From assembly GCF_964340395.1 (NCBI RefSeq), contig NC_135555.1, positions 22,427,225 to 22,491,224 of the forward strand: a stretch of 64,000 nucleotides of DNA, read 5' to 3'. How positions within the stretch are numbered: the stretch's first letter is position 1; each line of letters begins with the position of its first letter. Positions 10,773 through 25,127 of this stretch are shown here, one piece after another. The notes under the pieces are model-generated. The model saw only the letters and a list, made by a program, of their open reading frames with translations. It did not search any database and was not told the origin of the DNA. Position numbers and translations under genes: made by a program. The stretch comes from Glandiceps talaboti. Its lineage: Eukaryota > Hemichordata > Enteropneusta > Spengelidae.

Positions 10773-13700
10773 AAACCTTGAACCTAGTACTATAATCATG
10801 AACTAGTGGCATGTGATAGTCTGTAAGGCAGTGATGTAACTTGTTTAATAAGTCATCCCTTAACCTTGAACCAAGTACTATAATCATGAACTAGTGGCAT
10901 GTGATAGTCTGTAAGGCAGTGAGGTAACTTGTTTAATAAGTCATCCCTTAACCTTGAACCTAGTACTATAATCATGAACATGGTGGCAAGTGATAGTCTG
11001 CAAGGCAGTAAGGTAACTTGTTTAATAAATCATCCCTTAACCTTGAACCTAGTACTATAATCATGAACTAGTGGCATGTGGTAGTCTGTAAGGCAGTGAG
11101 GTAACTTGTTGTTTAATAAGTCATCCCTTAACCTTGAACCTAGTACTATAATCATGAACATGGTGGCATGTGATAGTCTATAAGGCAGTGAGGTAACTTG
11201 TTGTTTAATAAGTCATCCCTTAACCTTGAACCTAGTACTATAATCATGAACATGGTGGCATGAGATAGTCTGTAAAGTGGTGATTCAGAGGTAACTTGTT
11301 TCATAAGTCATCCCTTAACCTTGAACCTAGTACTATAATCATGAACTAGTGACATGTGATAGGCTGTAAGGCAGTGAGGTAACTTGTTGTTTAATAAGTC
11401 ATCCCTTAACCTTGACCCTAGTACTATAATCATGAACTAGTGGCATGTGATAGTCTGTAAGGCAGTGAGGTAACTTGTTGTTTAATAAATCATCCTTTAA
11501 CCTTGAACCTAGTACTATAATCATGAACATGGTGGCATGTGATAGTCTGTAAGGCAGTGAGGTAACTTGTATAATAATAAGTCATCCCTTAACCTTGAAC
11601 CCAGTACTATAATCATGAACTAGTGGCATGTGATAGTCTGTAAGGCAGTGAGGTAACTTGTTGTTTAATAAATCATCCTTTAACCTTGAACCTAGTACTA
11701 TATAATCATGAACATGGTGGCATGTGATAGTCTGTAAAGTGGTGAGGTAACTTGTTTCATAAGTCATCCCTTAACCTTGAACCTAGTACTATAATCATGA
11801 ACTAGTGGCATGTGATAGTCTGTAAGGCAGTGAGGTAACTTGTATAATAATAAGTGATCCCTTAACCTTGAACCTAGTACTATAATCATGAACTAGTGGC
11901 ATGTGATAGTCTGTAAGGCAGTGAGGTAACTTGTATAATAATAAGTCATCCCTTAACCTTGAACCCAGTACTATAATCATGAACTAGTGGCATGTGATAG
12001 TCTGTAAGGCAGTGAGGTAACTTGTTGTTTAATAAGTCATCCTTTAACCTTGAACCTAGTACTATAATCATGAACATGGTGGCATGTGATAGTCTGTAAG
12101 GCAGTGAGGTAACTTGTTGTTTAATAAATCATCCCTTAACCTTGAACCTAGTACTATAATCATGAACATGGTGGCATGTGGTAGTCTGTAAGGCAGTGAG
12201 GTAACTTGTTGTTTAATAAGTCATCCCTTAACATTGAACCTAGTACTATAATCATAAACTAGTGGCATGTGATAGCCTGTAAAGTGGTGAGGTAACTTGT
12301 TTCATAAGTCATCCCTTAACCTTGAACCTAGTACTATAATCATGAACTACTGGCATGTGGTAGTCTGTAAGGCAGTGAGGTAACTTGTTGTTTAATAAGT
12401 CATCCCTTAACCTCGAACCTAGTACTATAATCATGAACATGGTGGCATGTGATAGTCTGTAAGGCAGTGAGGAAACTTGTATAATAATAAGTCATCCCTT
12501 AACCTTGAACCTAGTACTATAATCATGAACATGGTGGCATGTGATAGTCTGTAAGGCAGTGAGGTTACTTGTATAATAATAAGTGATCCCTTAACCTTGA
12601 ACCTAGTACTATAATCATGAACTAGTGGCATGTGATAGTCTGTAAGGCAGTGAGGTAACTTGTATAATAATAAGTCATCCCTTAACCTTGAACCTAGTAC
12701 TATAATCATGAACATGGTGGCATGTAATAGACTGTAAGGCAGTGAGGTAACTTGTTGTTTAATAAATCATCCCTTAACCTTGAACCTAGTACTATAATCA
12801 TGAACATGGTGGCATGTGATAGTCTGTAAGGCAGTGAGGTAACTTGTTGTTTAATAAGTCATCCCTTAACCTTGAACCTAGTACTATAATCATGAACTAG
12901 TGGCATGTGGTAGTCTGTAAGGCAGTGAGGTAACTTGTTTAATAAGTCATCCCTTAACCGTGAACCTAGTACTATAACCATGAACATGGTGGCATGTGAT
13001 AGTCTGTAAAGCTTTGAGGTAACTTGTTGTTTAATAAGTCATCCCTTAACCTTGAACCTAGTACTATAATTATGAACATGGTGGCATGTGATAGTCTGTA
13101 AGGCAGTGAGGTAAGTAAAACTTGTTGTTTAATAAGTCATCCCTTAACATTGAACCTAGTACTATATATAATCATGAACTAGTGGCATGTGATAGTCTGT
13201 AAGGCAGTGAGGTAACTTGTTTAATAAGTCATCCCTTAACCTTGAACCTAGTACTATAATCATGAACATGGTGGCAAGTGATAGTCTGCAAGGCAGTAAG
13301 GTAACTTGTTTAATAAATAATCCCTTAACCTTGAACCTAGTACTATAATCATGAACTAGTGGCATGTGGTAGTCTGTAAGGCAGTGAGGTAACTTGTTGT
13401 TTAATAAGTCATCCCTTAACATTGAACCTAGTACTATAATCATGAACTAGTGGCATGTGATAGCCTGTAAAGTGGTGAGGTAACTTGTTTCATAAGTCAT
13501 CCCTTAACCTTGAACCTAGTACTATAATAATGAACTAGTGGCATGTGGTAGTCTGTAAGGCAGTGAGGTAACTTGTTATTTAATAAGTCATCCCTTAACC
13601 TTGAACCTAGTACTATAATCATGAACATGGTGGCATGTGATAATCTGTAAGGCAGTGAGGTAACTTGTATAATAATAAGTGATCCCTTAACCTTGAACCT

Positions 13701-15249
13701 AGTACTATAATCATGAACATGGTGGCATGTGATAGACTGTAAGGGAGTGAGGTAACTTGTTGTTTAATAAATCATCCTTTAACCTTGAACCTAGTACTAT
13801 AATCATGAACATGGTGGCATGTGATAGTCTGTAAGGCAGTGAGGTAAATTGTATAATAATAAGTCATCCCTTAACCTTGAACCTAGTACTATAATCATGA
13901 ACATGGTAACATGTGATAGTCTGTAAGGCAGTGAGGTAACTTGTATAATAATAAGTCATCCCTTAACCTTGAACCTAGTACTATAATCATGAACTAGTGG
14001 CATGTGATAGTCTGTAAGGCAATGACTCAGAGGTAACTTGTTGTTTAATAAATCATCCCTTAACCTTGAACCTAGTACTTTAATCATGAACTAGTGGCAT
14101 GTGATAGTCTGTAAGGCAGTGAGGTAACTTGTATAATAATAAGTCATCCCTTAACCTTGAACCTAGTAATATAATCATGAACATGGTGGCATGTGATAGT
14201 CTGTAAGGCAGTGAGGTAACTTGTTGTTTAATAAGTCATCCCTTAACCTTGAGCCTAGTACTATAATCATGAACTAGTGGCATGTGATAGTCTGTAAGGC
14301 AGTGAGGTAACTTGTTCTTTAATAAGTCATCCCTTAACCTTGAACCTAGTACAATAATCATGAACTAGTGGCATGTGATAGTGTGGAAGGCAGTGAGGTA
14401 ACTTGTATAATAATAAGTCATCCCTTAACCTTGAACCTAGTAATATAATCATGAACATGGTGGCATGTGATAGTCTGTAAGGCAGTGAGGTAACTTGTAT
14501 AATAATAAGTCATCCCTTAACCTCGAACCTAGTACTATAATCATGAAGATGGTGGCATATGTGATAGTCTGTAAGGCAGTAAGGTAACTTGTTTAATAAA
14601 TCATCCCTTAACCTTGAACCTAGTACTATAATCATGAATTAGTGGCATTTGATAGTCTGTAATTTAGTGATTGGGGTAACTTGTTGTTTAATAAGTCATC
14701 CCTTAACCTTGAACCTAGTACTATAATCATGAACTAGTGGCATGTGATAGTCTGTAAGGCAGTGAGGTAACTTGTTGTTTAATAAGTCATCCCTTAACCT
14801 TGAACCTTGTACTATAATCATGAACTAGTGGCATGTGATAGCCTGTAAAGTGGTGAGGTAACTTGTTTAATAAGTCATCCCTTAACCTTGAACCTAGTAC
14901 TATAATCATGAACTAGTGGCATGTGATAGTCTGTAAGGCAGTGAGGTAACTTGTTGTTTAATAAGTCATCCCTTAACCTTGAACCTAGTACTATAATCAT
15001 GAACTAGTGGCATGTGATAGTCTGTAAGGCAGTGAGGTAACTTGTTTAATAAATCATCCCTTAACCTTGAACCTAGTACTATAATCATGAACATGGTGGC
15101 ATGTGATAGTCTGTAAGGGTTGGAGGTAACTTGTTCAATAAGTCATCCCTTAACCTTGAACCTATAATCATGAACTAGTGGCATGTGATAGTCTGTAAGG
15201 CAGTGAGGTAACACTGTTGTTTAATAAGTCATCCCTTAACCTTGAACCT
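10773..15249 (+). repeat. 88-91 bp satellite array 1a
   Basis: About 50 tandem monomers beginning CCTTGAACCTAGTACTATAA. Monomers differ in two switch sites: GAACTAGTGG versus GAACATGGTGG, and a linker of TTTAATAAG, TGTTTAATAAG, TATAATAATAAG or TTTCATAAG. Each contains GTGAG|GTAACTT, which resembles a splice donor. Confidence 0.95.
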
Positions 15250-15514
15250 CGTCATGTAAGTAATTGGCCCAAAACTGACCAAGTACGGGCAGAGTTACGA
15301 GCTCGCAAGTCTCAAGTACGAGTGACGTCACTCATACAGAATGAACGTACACGTACGCTGCATATCACACTTACACATGTTACATGCACTCTCAGACAAA
15401 TGAAACGTACCGTACTACATAGAAACCTTTTTTAATGAATTGTACTTATTTAATACTAAAACTAAATACAGAGTTGAATATAAGATTGTTGAATTGAATA
15501 TGTGTAGAATAAAA
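15250..15514. other. 265-bp unique interruption of the satellite
   Basis: Non-satellite sequence rich in CGTAC and ACGT motifs, then AT-rich. Array 1b resumes in mid-monomer. No terminal repeats or target duplication are seen. Confidence 0.7.
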
Positions 15515-18500
15515 ATCGTGAACTAGTGGCATGTGATAGTCTGTAAGGCAGTGAGGTAACTTGTATAATAATAAGTCATCCCTTAACCTTGAACCTAGTA
15601 CTATAATCATGAACATGGTGGCATGTGATAGTCTGTAAGGCAGTAAGGTAACTTGTTTAAAAAATCATCCCTTAACCTTGAACCTAGTACTATAATCATG
15701 AACTAGTGGCATGTGATAGTCTGTAAGTCAGTGAGGTAACTTGTTGTTTAATATGTCATCCCTTAACATTGAACCTAGTACTATAATCATGAACTAGTGG
15801 CATGTGATAGCCTGTAAAGTGGTGAGGTAACTTGTTTCATAAGTCATCCCTTAACCTTGAACCTAGTACTATAATCATGAACTAGTTGTATGTGATAGTC
15901 TGTAAGGCAGTGAGGTAACTTGTTATTTAATAAGTCATCCCTTAACCTTGAACCCTGTACTATAATCATGAACATGGTGGCATGTGATAGTCTGTAAGGC
16001 AGAGAGGTAACTTGTATAATAATAAGTCATCCCTTAACCTTGAACCTAGTACTATAATCATGAACATGGTGGCATGTGATAGTCTGTAAGGCAGTGAGGT
16101 AACTTGTATAATAATAAGTGATCCCTTAACCTTGAACCTAGTACTATAATCATGAACTAGTGGCATGTGATAGTCTGTAAGGCAGTGAGGTAACTTGTAT
16201 AATAATAAGTCATCCCTTAACCATGAACCTAGTACTATAATCATGAACATGGTGGCATGTGATAGTCTGTAAGGCAGTGAGGAAACTTGTATAATAATAA
16301 GTCATCCCTTAACCTTGAACCTAGTACTATAATCAAGAACATGGTGGCATGTGATAGTCTGTAAGGCAGTGAGGTAACTTGTTGTTTAATAAATCATCCC
16401 TTAACCTTGAACCTAGTACTATAATCATGAACTAGTGGCATGTGATAGTTGTAAGGCTGTGAGGTAACTTGTATAATAATAAGTCGTCCCTTAACCTTGA
16501 ACCTAGTACTATAATCATGAACATGGTGGCATGTGATAGTCTGTAAGGCAGTGAGGTAACTTGTTGTTTAATAAATCATCCCTTAACCTTGAACCTAGTA
16601 CTATAATCATGAACATGGTGGCATGTGATAGTCTGTAAGGCTTTGAGGTAACTTGTCCAATAAGTCATCCCTTAACCTTGAACCTAGTACTATAATCATG
16701 AACTAGTGGCATATGATAGTCTGTAAGGCAGTGAGGTAACACTGTTGGTTAATAAGTCATCCCTTAACCTTGAACCTAGTACTATAATCATGAACTAGTG
16801 GCATGTGATAGTCTGTAAGGCAGTGAGGTAACTTGTATAATAATAAGTCATCCCTTAACCTTGAACCTAGTACTATAATCATGAACTAGTGGCATGTGAT
16901 AGTCTGTAAGGCAGTGAGGTAACTTCCTGTTTAATAAGTCATCCCTTAACCTTGAACCTAGTACTATAATCATGAACTAGTGGCATGTGATAGTCTGTAA
17001 GGCAGTGAGGTAACACTGTTGTTTAATAAATCATCCCTTAACCTTGAACCTAGTACTATAATCATGAACTAGTGGCATGTGATAGTCTGTAAGGCAGTGA
17101 GGTAAGTTGTATAATAATAAGTCGTCCCTTAACCTTGAACCTAGTACTATAATCATGAACATGGTGGCATGAGATAGTCTGTAAGGCAGTGAGGTAACTT
17201 GTTGTTTAATAAATCATCCCTTAACCTTGAACCTAGTACTATAATCATGAACATGGTGGCATGTGATAGTCTGTAAGGCTTTGAGGTAAATTGTTGTTTA
17301 ATAAATCATCCCTTAACCTTGAACCTAGTACTATAATCATGAACATGGTGGCATGTGATAGTCTGTAAGGCAGTGAGGTAACTTGTATAATAATAAGTCA
17401 TCCCTTAACCTTGAACCTAGTACTATAATCATGAACTAGTGGCATGTGATAGTCTGTAAGGCAGTGAGGTAACTTGTATAATAATAAGTCATCCCTTAAC
17501 CTTGAACCTAGTAATATAATCATGAACATGGTGGCATGTGATAGTCTGTAAGCCAGTGAGGTAACTTGTTGTTTAATAAGTCATCCCTTAACCTTGAGCC
17601 TAGTACTATAATCATGAACTAGTGGCATGTGATAGTCTGTAAGGCAGTGAGGTAACTTGTTCTTTAATAAGTCATCCCTTAACCTTTAACCTAGCACAAT
17701 AATCATGAACTAGTGGCATGTGATAGTCTGGAAGGCAGTGAGGTAACTTGTATAATAATAAGTCATCCCTTAACCTTGAACCTAGTAATATAATCATGAA
17801 CATGGTGGCATGTGATAGTCTGCAAGGCAGTGAGGTAACTTGTTTAATAAGTTATCCCTTAACCTTGAACCTAGTACTATAATCATGAACATGGTGGCAT
17901 ATGTGATAGTCTGTAAGACAGTAAGGTAACTTGTTTAATAAATCATCCCTTAACCTTGAACCTAGTACTATAATCATGAATTAGTGGCATTTGATAGTCT
18001 GTAAGGTAGTGAGTGGGGTAACTTGTTGTTTAATAAGTCATCCCTTAACCTTGAACCTAGTACTATAATCATGAACTAGTGGCATGTGATAGTCTGTAAG
18101 ACAGTGAGGTAACTTGTTGTTTAATAAGTCATCCCTTAACATTGAACCTAATACTATAATCATGAACTAGTGGCATGTGATAGCCTGCAAAGTGGTGAGG
18201 TAACTTGTTTAATAAGTCATCCCTTAACCTTGAACCTAGTACTATAATCATGAACATGGTGGCATGTGATAGTCTGTAAGGGTTTGAGGTAACTTGTTCA
18301 ATAAGTCATCCCTTAACCTTGAACCTAGTACTATAATCATGAACTAGTGGCATGTGATAGTCTGTAAGGCAGTGAGTTAACACTGTGGTTTAATAAGTCA
18401 TCCCTTAACCTTGAACCTAGTACTATAATCATGAACTAGTGGCATGTGATAGTCTGTAAGGCAGTGAGGTAACTTCCTGTTTAATAAGTCATCCCTTAAC

Positions 18501-21500
18501 CTTGAACCTAGTACTATAATCATGAACTAGTGGCATGTGATAGTCTGTAAGGCAGTGAGGTAACACTGTTGTTTAATAAATCATCCCTTAACCTTGAACC
18601 TAGTACTATAATCATGAACTAGTGGCATGTGATAGTCTGTAAGGCAGTGAGGTAAGTTGTATAATAATAAGTCGTCCCTTAACCTTGAACCTAGTACTAT
18701 AATCATGAACATGGTGGCATGAGATAGTCTGTAAGGCAGTGAGGTAACTTGTTGTTTAATAAATCATCCCTTAACCTTGAACCTAGTACTATAATCATGA
18801 ACATGGTGGCATGTGATAGTCTGTAAGGCTTTGAGGTAACTTGTTCAATAAGTCATCCCTTAACCTTGAACCTAGTACTATAATCATGAACATGGTGGCA
18901 TGTGATAGTCTGTAAGGCAGTGAGGTAACTTGTATAATAATAAGTCATCCCTTAACCTTGAACCTAGTACTATAATCATGAACTAGTGGCATGTGATAGT
19001 CTGTAAGGCAGTGAGGTAACACTGTTGGTTAATAAGTCATCCCTTAACCTTGAACCTAGTACTATAATCATGAACTAGTGGCATGTGATAGTCTGTAAGG
19101 CAGTGAGGTAACTTGTATAATAATAAGTCATCCCTTAACCTTGAACCTAGTAATATAATCATGAACATGGTGGCATGTGATAGTCTGTAAGCCAGTGAGG
19201 TAACTTGTTGTTTAATAAGTCATCCCTTAACCTTGAGCCTAGTACTATAATCATGAACTAGTGGCATGTGATAGTCTGTAAGGCAGTGAGGTAACTTGTT
19301 CTTTAATAAGTCATCCCTTAACCTTTAACCTAGCACAATAATCATGAACTAGTGGCATGTGATAGTCTGGAAGGCAGTGAGGTAACTTGTATAATAATAA
19401 GTCATCCCTTAACCTTGAACCTAGTAATATAATCATGAACATGGTGGCATGTGATAGTCTGTAAGGCAGTGAGGTAACTTGTTTAATAAGTTATCCCTTA
19501 ACCTTGAACCTAGTACTATAATCATGAACATGGTGGCATATGTGATAGTCTGTAAGACAGTAAGGTAACTTGTTTAATAAATCATCCCTTAACCTTGAAC
19601 CTAGTACTATAATCATGAATTAGTGGCATTTGATAGTCTGTAAGGTAGTGAGTGGGGTAACTTGTTGTTTAATAAGTCATCCCTTAACCTTGAACCTAGT
19701 ACTATAATCATGAACTAGTGGCATGTGATAGTCTGTAAGACAGTGAGGTAACTTGTTGTTTAATAAGTCATCCCTTAACATTGAACCTAATACTATAATC
19801 ATGAACTAGTGGCATGTGATAGCCTGCAAAGTGGTGAGGTAACTTGTTTAATAAGTCATCCCTTAACCTTGAACCTAGTACTATAATCATGAACATGGTG
19901 GCATGTGATAGTCTGTAAGGGTTTGAGGTAACTTGTTCAATAAGTCATCCCTTAACCTTGAACCTAGTACTATAATCATGAACTAGTGGCATGTGATAGT
20001 CTGTAAGGCAGTGAGTTAACACTGTGGTTTAATAAGTCATCCCTTAACCTTGAACCTAGTACTATAATCATGAACTAGTGGCATGTGATAGTCTGTAAGG
20101 CAGTGAGGTAACATGTATAATAATAAGTCATCCCTTAACCTTGAACCTAGTAATATAATCATGAACATGGTGGCATGTGATAGTCTGTAATGCAGTGATT
20201 TAACTTGTTGTTTAATAAGTCATCTCTTAACCTTGAGCCAAGTACTATAATCATGAACTAGTGGCATGTGATAGTCTGTAAGGCAGTGAGGTAACTTGTT
20301 TAATAAGTCATCCCTTAACCTTGAACCTAGTACTATAATCATGAACATGATGGCATGTGATAGTCTGTAAGGTAGTAATGTAACTTGTTTAATAAATCAT
20401 CCCTTAACCTTGAACCTAGTACTATAATCATGAACTAGTGGCATGTGATAGTCTGTAAGGCAGTGAGGTAACTTGTTGTTTAATAAGTCATCCCTTAACA
20501 TTGAACCTAGTACTATAATCATGAACTAGTGGCATGTGATAGCCTGTAAAGTGGTGAGGTAACTTGTTTCATAAGTCATCCCTTAACCTTTAACCTAGTA
20601 CTATAATCATGAACTAGTGGTATGTGATAGTCTGTAAGGCAGTGAGGTAACTTGTTATTTAATAAGTCATCCCTTAACCTAGAACCCTGTACTATAATCA
20701 TGAACATGGTGGCATGTGATAGTCTGTAAGACAGTGAGGTAACTTGTATAATAATAAGTCATCCCTTAACCTTGAACCAAGTACTATAATCATGAACATG
20801 GTGGCATGTGATAGTCTGTAAGGCAGTGAGGTAACTTGTTGTTTAATAAATCATCCCTTAACCTTGAACCTAGTACTATAATCATGAACATGCATGGTGG
20901 CATGTGATAGTCGGTAAGGCAGTGAGGTAACTTGTTGTTTAATAAATCATCCCTTAACCTTGAACCTAGTACTATAATCATGAACTAGTGGCATGTGATA
21001 GCCTGTAAAGTGGTGAGGTAACTTGTTTCATAAGTCATCCCTTAACCTTGAACCTAGTACTATAATCATGAACATGGTGGCATGTGGTAGTCTGTAAGGC
21101 AGTGAGGTAACTTGTTATTTAATAAGTCATCCCTTAACCTTGAACCTAGTACTATAATCATGAACTAGTGGCATGTGATAGTCTGTAAGGCAGTGAGGTA
21201 ACTTTTATAATAATAAGTGATCCCTTAACCTTGAACCTAGTACTATAATCATGAACTAGTGGCATGTGATAGTCTGTAAGGCAGTGAGGTAACTTGTATA
21301 ATAATAATAAGTCATCCCTTAACCTTGAACCTAGTACTATAATCATGAACATGGTGGCATGTGATAGTCTGTAAGGTAGTGAGGTAACTTGTTGTTTAAT
21401 AAATCATCCCTTAACCTTGAACCTAGTACTATAATCATGAACATGGTGGCATGTGATAGTCTGTAAGGCAGTGATGTAACTTGTTGTTTAATAAATCATC

Positions 21501-23247
21501 CCTTAACCTTGAACCTAGTACTATAATCATGAACATGGTGGCATGTGATAGTCTGTAAGGCAGTGAGGTAACTTGTTGTTTAATAAGTCATCCCTTAACC
21601 TTGAACCTAGTACTATAATCATGAACTAGTGGCATGTGATAGTCTGTAAGGCAGTGAGGTAACATGTATAATAATAAGTCATCCCTTAACCTTGAACCTA
21701 GTAATATAATCATGAACATGGTGGCATGTGATAGTCTGTAAGGCAGTGATTTAACTTGTTGTTTAATAAGTCATCTCTTAACCTTGAGCCAAGTACTATA
21801 ATCATGAACTAGTGGCATGTGATAGTCTGTAAGGCAGTGAGGTAACTTGTATAATAATAAGTCATCCCTTAACCTTGAACCTAGTACTATAATCATGAAC
21901 ATGGTGGCATGTGATAGTCTGTAAGGTAGTAATGTAACTTGTTTAATAAATCATCCCTTAACCTTGAACCTAGTACTATAATCATGAACTAGTGGCATGT
22001 GATAGTCTGTAAGGCAGTGAGGTAACTTGTTGTTTAATAAGTCATCCCTTAACCTTGAACCTAGTACTATAATCATGAACTAGTGGCATGTGATAGCCTG
22101 TAAAGTGGTGAGGTAACTTGTTTCATAAGTCATCCCTTAACCTTGAACCTAGTACTATAATCATGAACTAGTGGTATGTGATAGTCTGTAAGGCAGTGAG
22201 GTAACTTGTTATTTAATAAGTCATCCCTTAACCCAGAACCCTGTACTATAATCATGAACATGGTGGCATGTGATAGTCGGTAAGGCAGTGAGGTAACTTG
22301 TTGTTTAATAAGTCATCCCTTAACATTGAACCTAGTACTATAATCATGAACTAGTGGCATGTGATAGCCTGTAAAGTGGTGAGGTAACTTGTTTCATAAG
22401 TCATCCCTTAACCTTGAACCTAGTACTATAATCATGAATATGGTGGCATGTGGTAGTCTGTAAGGCAGTGAGGTAACTTGTTATTTAATAAGTCATCCCT
22501 TAACCTTGAACCTAGTACTATAATCATGATACAGAACTAGTGGCATGTGATAGTCTGTAAGGCAGTGAGGTAACTTGTATAATAATAAGTCATCCCTTAA
22601 CCTTGAACCTAGTACTATAATCATGAACATGGTGGCATGTGATAGTCTGTAAGGCAGTGAGGTAACTTGTTGTATAATAAATCATCCCTTAACCTTGAAC
22701 CTAGTACTATAATCATGAACATGGTGGCATGTGATAGTCTGTAAGGCAGTGATGTAACTTGTTGTTTAATAAATCATCCCTTAACCTTGAACCTAGTACT
22801 ATAATCATGAACATGGTGGCATGTGATAGTCTGTAAGGCAGTGAGGGAACTTGTTGTTTAATAAGTCATCCCTTAACCTTGAACCTAGTACTATAATCAT
22901 GAACATGGTGGCATGTGATAGTCTGTAAGGCAGTGAGGTAACTTGTTGTTTAATAAGTCATCCCTTAACCTTGAACCTAGTACTATAATCATGAACTAGT
23001 GGCATGTGATAGTCGGTAAGGCAGTGAGGTAACTTGTTTAATAAGTCATCCCTTAACCTTGAACCTAGTACTATAATCATGAACATGGTGGCATGTGATA
23101 GTCTGTAAGGCAGTGAGGTAACTTGTTGTTTGTTTAATAAGTCATCCCTTAACCTTGAACCTAGTACTATAATTATGAACTAGTGGCATGTGATAGTCTG
23201 TAAGGCAGTGAGGCAACTTGTTGTTTAATAAGTCATCCCTTAACCTT
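15515..23247 (+). repeat. 88-91 bp satellite array 1b with higher-order repeats
   Basis: About 86 monomers. A block of about 1.64 kb is repeated: the rare variant AACCTTTAACCTAGCACAAT occurs at 17681 and again at 19320. This is a higher-order repeat on top of the monomer period. Confidence 0.95.
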
Positions 23248-23390
23248 GGGGTGTTTATTTGGAATAACACCAATAAAAGTTTGATGGAAGTAAAGTGTAG
23301 AATCACAGTATTGACTCGTAGTACTAAAATAATAAGACAACGAAGCAGAGATTAATAGCAATATATAAACAAACAAACTGATATTTTCAG
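23248..23390 (+). repeat. Satellite-flanking tail with conserved hairpin, copy A
   Basis: GGTGTT (23250-23255) pairs with AACACC (23266-23271) directly after the last monomer. The tail ends ACTGATATTTTCAG. The same tail follows array 2 and recurs at 33294. Confidence 0.75.
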
Positions 23391-24238
23391 ACGCCGAGTT
23401 ACCTCTCTGATGTCTGCCTGTAAGTTGCTGAAGTTGGATGGAAGATGGAACTTGAGAAGACGGAGGATGTATGCCCAAAGTTGTGCCTACTTGGTTGGTT
23501 GGGAAATGGAAGTATTGGGTTATACTTCCTTGTGGTTGGGATGACTGACATACTATTTTGTTCTCTTGTACGTGTTGGGTTAGGTTGGTGGTGTGGGGGG
23601 GGGGAGGCAATGGAAAACAGTTTGGCGAGTTCCATTGTCAAGCAGTAGCAAAAAAGTATAGCATCACTCGATGCTATACTTTAGAGCTGACAAAATTGGA
23701 AAACGTGAACAAACTTAATGGAAGCGTTCTATTTTGCCAATGCCAGTTCAAAAAGAACTAATTGCCGGCACTTTCCTATCTTGCACTTCACTAATTTAGG
23801 CACCAATAAATCTAATTAACTCACTAAATTTCTCCTCAGTAAAGCAAGTCAAATTGTCTTTTTGAAATGGTATTGGTATCATACATATCAGTCTTTCATT
23901 ATACATGTTCACGATGAATCAGGATGATAGAAAAGGGGAATTCAGCAAAAAAATAAACAATAAAAACCAACCAGGTGGACACAATTATAATGGAGCTACA
24001 AGAAGATGGACAAGAAGACCAGAGACGGACAAGGCAGACTCAAGGCAGACGTAAGTTAATAATTGTCTTATATAAAGTGATTTTACCTGATATTAATTAG
24101 TATTACACACTGGAACATTAGAAGTTAGAAACATTTGCTTATCAAGACTGCAGCGTGTAGCAAAATTAGAATACATTACAATATCAGTGAATGCTATATA
24201 TTAATTACTAAACTGTTTTGTTTCATTCACTTTCATAG

Positions 24239-24790
24239 ATGGATACGAAGACCCAAGATGGATACGAAGACCCAAGATGGAGGCGAAGACCCAAGATGGA
24301 TACGAAGACCCAAGATGGATACGAAGACCCAAGATGGAGGCGAAGACCCAAGATGGATACGAAGACCCAAGATGGATACGAGACCCAAGATGGAGGCGAA
24401 GACCCAAGATCGATACGAACACCCAAGATGGATACGAAGACCCAAGATGGAGGCGAAGACCCAAGATGGATACGAAGACCCAAGATGGATACGAAGACCC
24501 AAGATGGAGGCGAAGACCCAAGATGGATACGAAGACCCAAGATGGATACGAGACCCAAGATGGAGGCGAAGACCCAAGATCGATACGAACACCCAAGATG
24601 GATACGAAGACCCAAGATGGAGGCGAAGACCCAAGATGGATACGAAGACCCAAGATGGATAACAAGACCCTAGACCCAAGATGGATACGAAGGCCCAAGA
24701 TGGATACAAATGCCCAAGATGGATACGAAGACCCAAGATGGATAACAAGACCCAAAATGGATGGATGTGATTACCAATCTCAAGGCAGAA
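24239..24790 (+). repeat. 19-bp minisatellite bounded by splice-like sites, copy B
   Basis: About 28 units of the same 19-bp repeat with identical borders, so the array expanded or shrank between borders that stayed fixed. Internal blocks recur at about 170 bp (24371 and 24541). Reading frames of up to 213 aa are repeat-driven. Confidence 0.8.
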
Positions 24791-25127
24791 GTAAGTCAAT
24801 GATTGTCTTATATATGTTTATATATATTTATTGGTGTCGTAGATCACTCTCACTGTGCCATATAGGACGAAATCTACAGTTTCTACCAAAAAGTAAATCA
24901 AAGTTGGTAACTAGGTAATGGGAGTCACAAAAATAGCATAATGAAAATGTAAAATCAATATTAGACACAAGACAAATACATTAATTAAATACAAAATGAC
25001 ACATTAATGGATAAAGTCTACATGTTTTAGAGAATAATGAAATGAACATGGCAAACTGTTCCAAAAATTAATTTATTGCAAGTCTTATTATGGACGTATT
25101 TACCTTAGGTATAATCCGATTTGCCTA

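Larger units (their letters stand above)
9585..23390 (+). repeat. Composite macro-repeat, copy A (13.8 kb)
   Basis: It starts ACGCCGAGTTACC and ends ACTGATATTTTCAG, where copy B begins at once with the same start. Order: 5' segment with a (GGT)n/poly-G run (9585-9965), minisatellite exon-like block (10126-10436), linker to 10772, 88-91 bp satellite (10773-23247, with one 265-bp interruption), hairpin tail (23248-23390). Confidence 0.85.

Noticed and set aside
23575-23610. Telomere-like GGGTTAGG motif
   Set aside because: A single occurrence within a GGT/poly-G run, with no tandem TTAGGG.
24201-24918. Reading frames up to 213 aa over the 19-bp minisatellite on both strands
   Set aside because: Open frames arise from the repeat itself on both strands. 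Copies A and B differ by indels that change the frame, and the borders look like splice sites of a + strand exon, so a conserved protein is unlikely.
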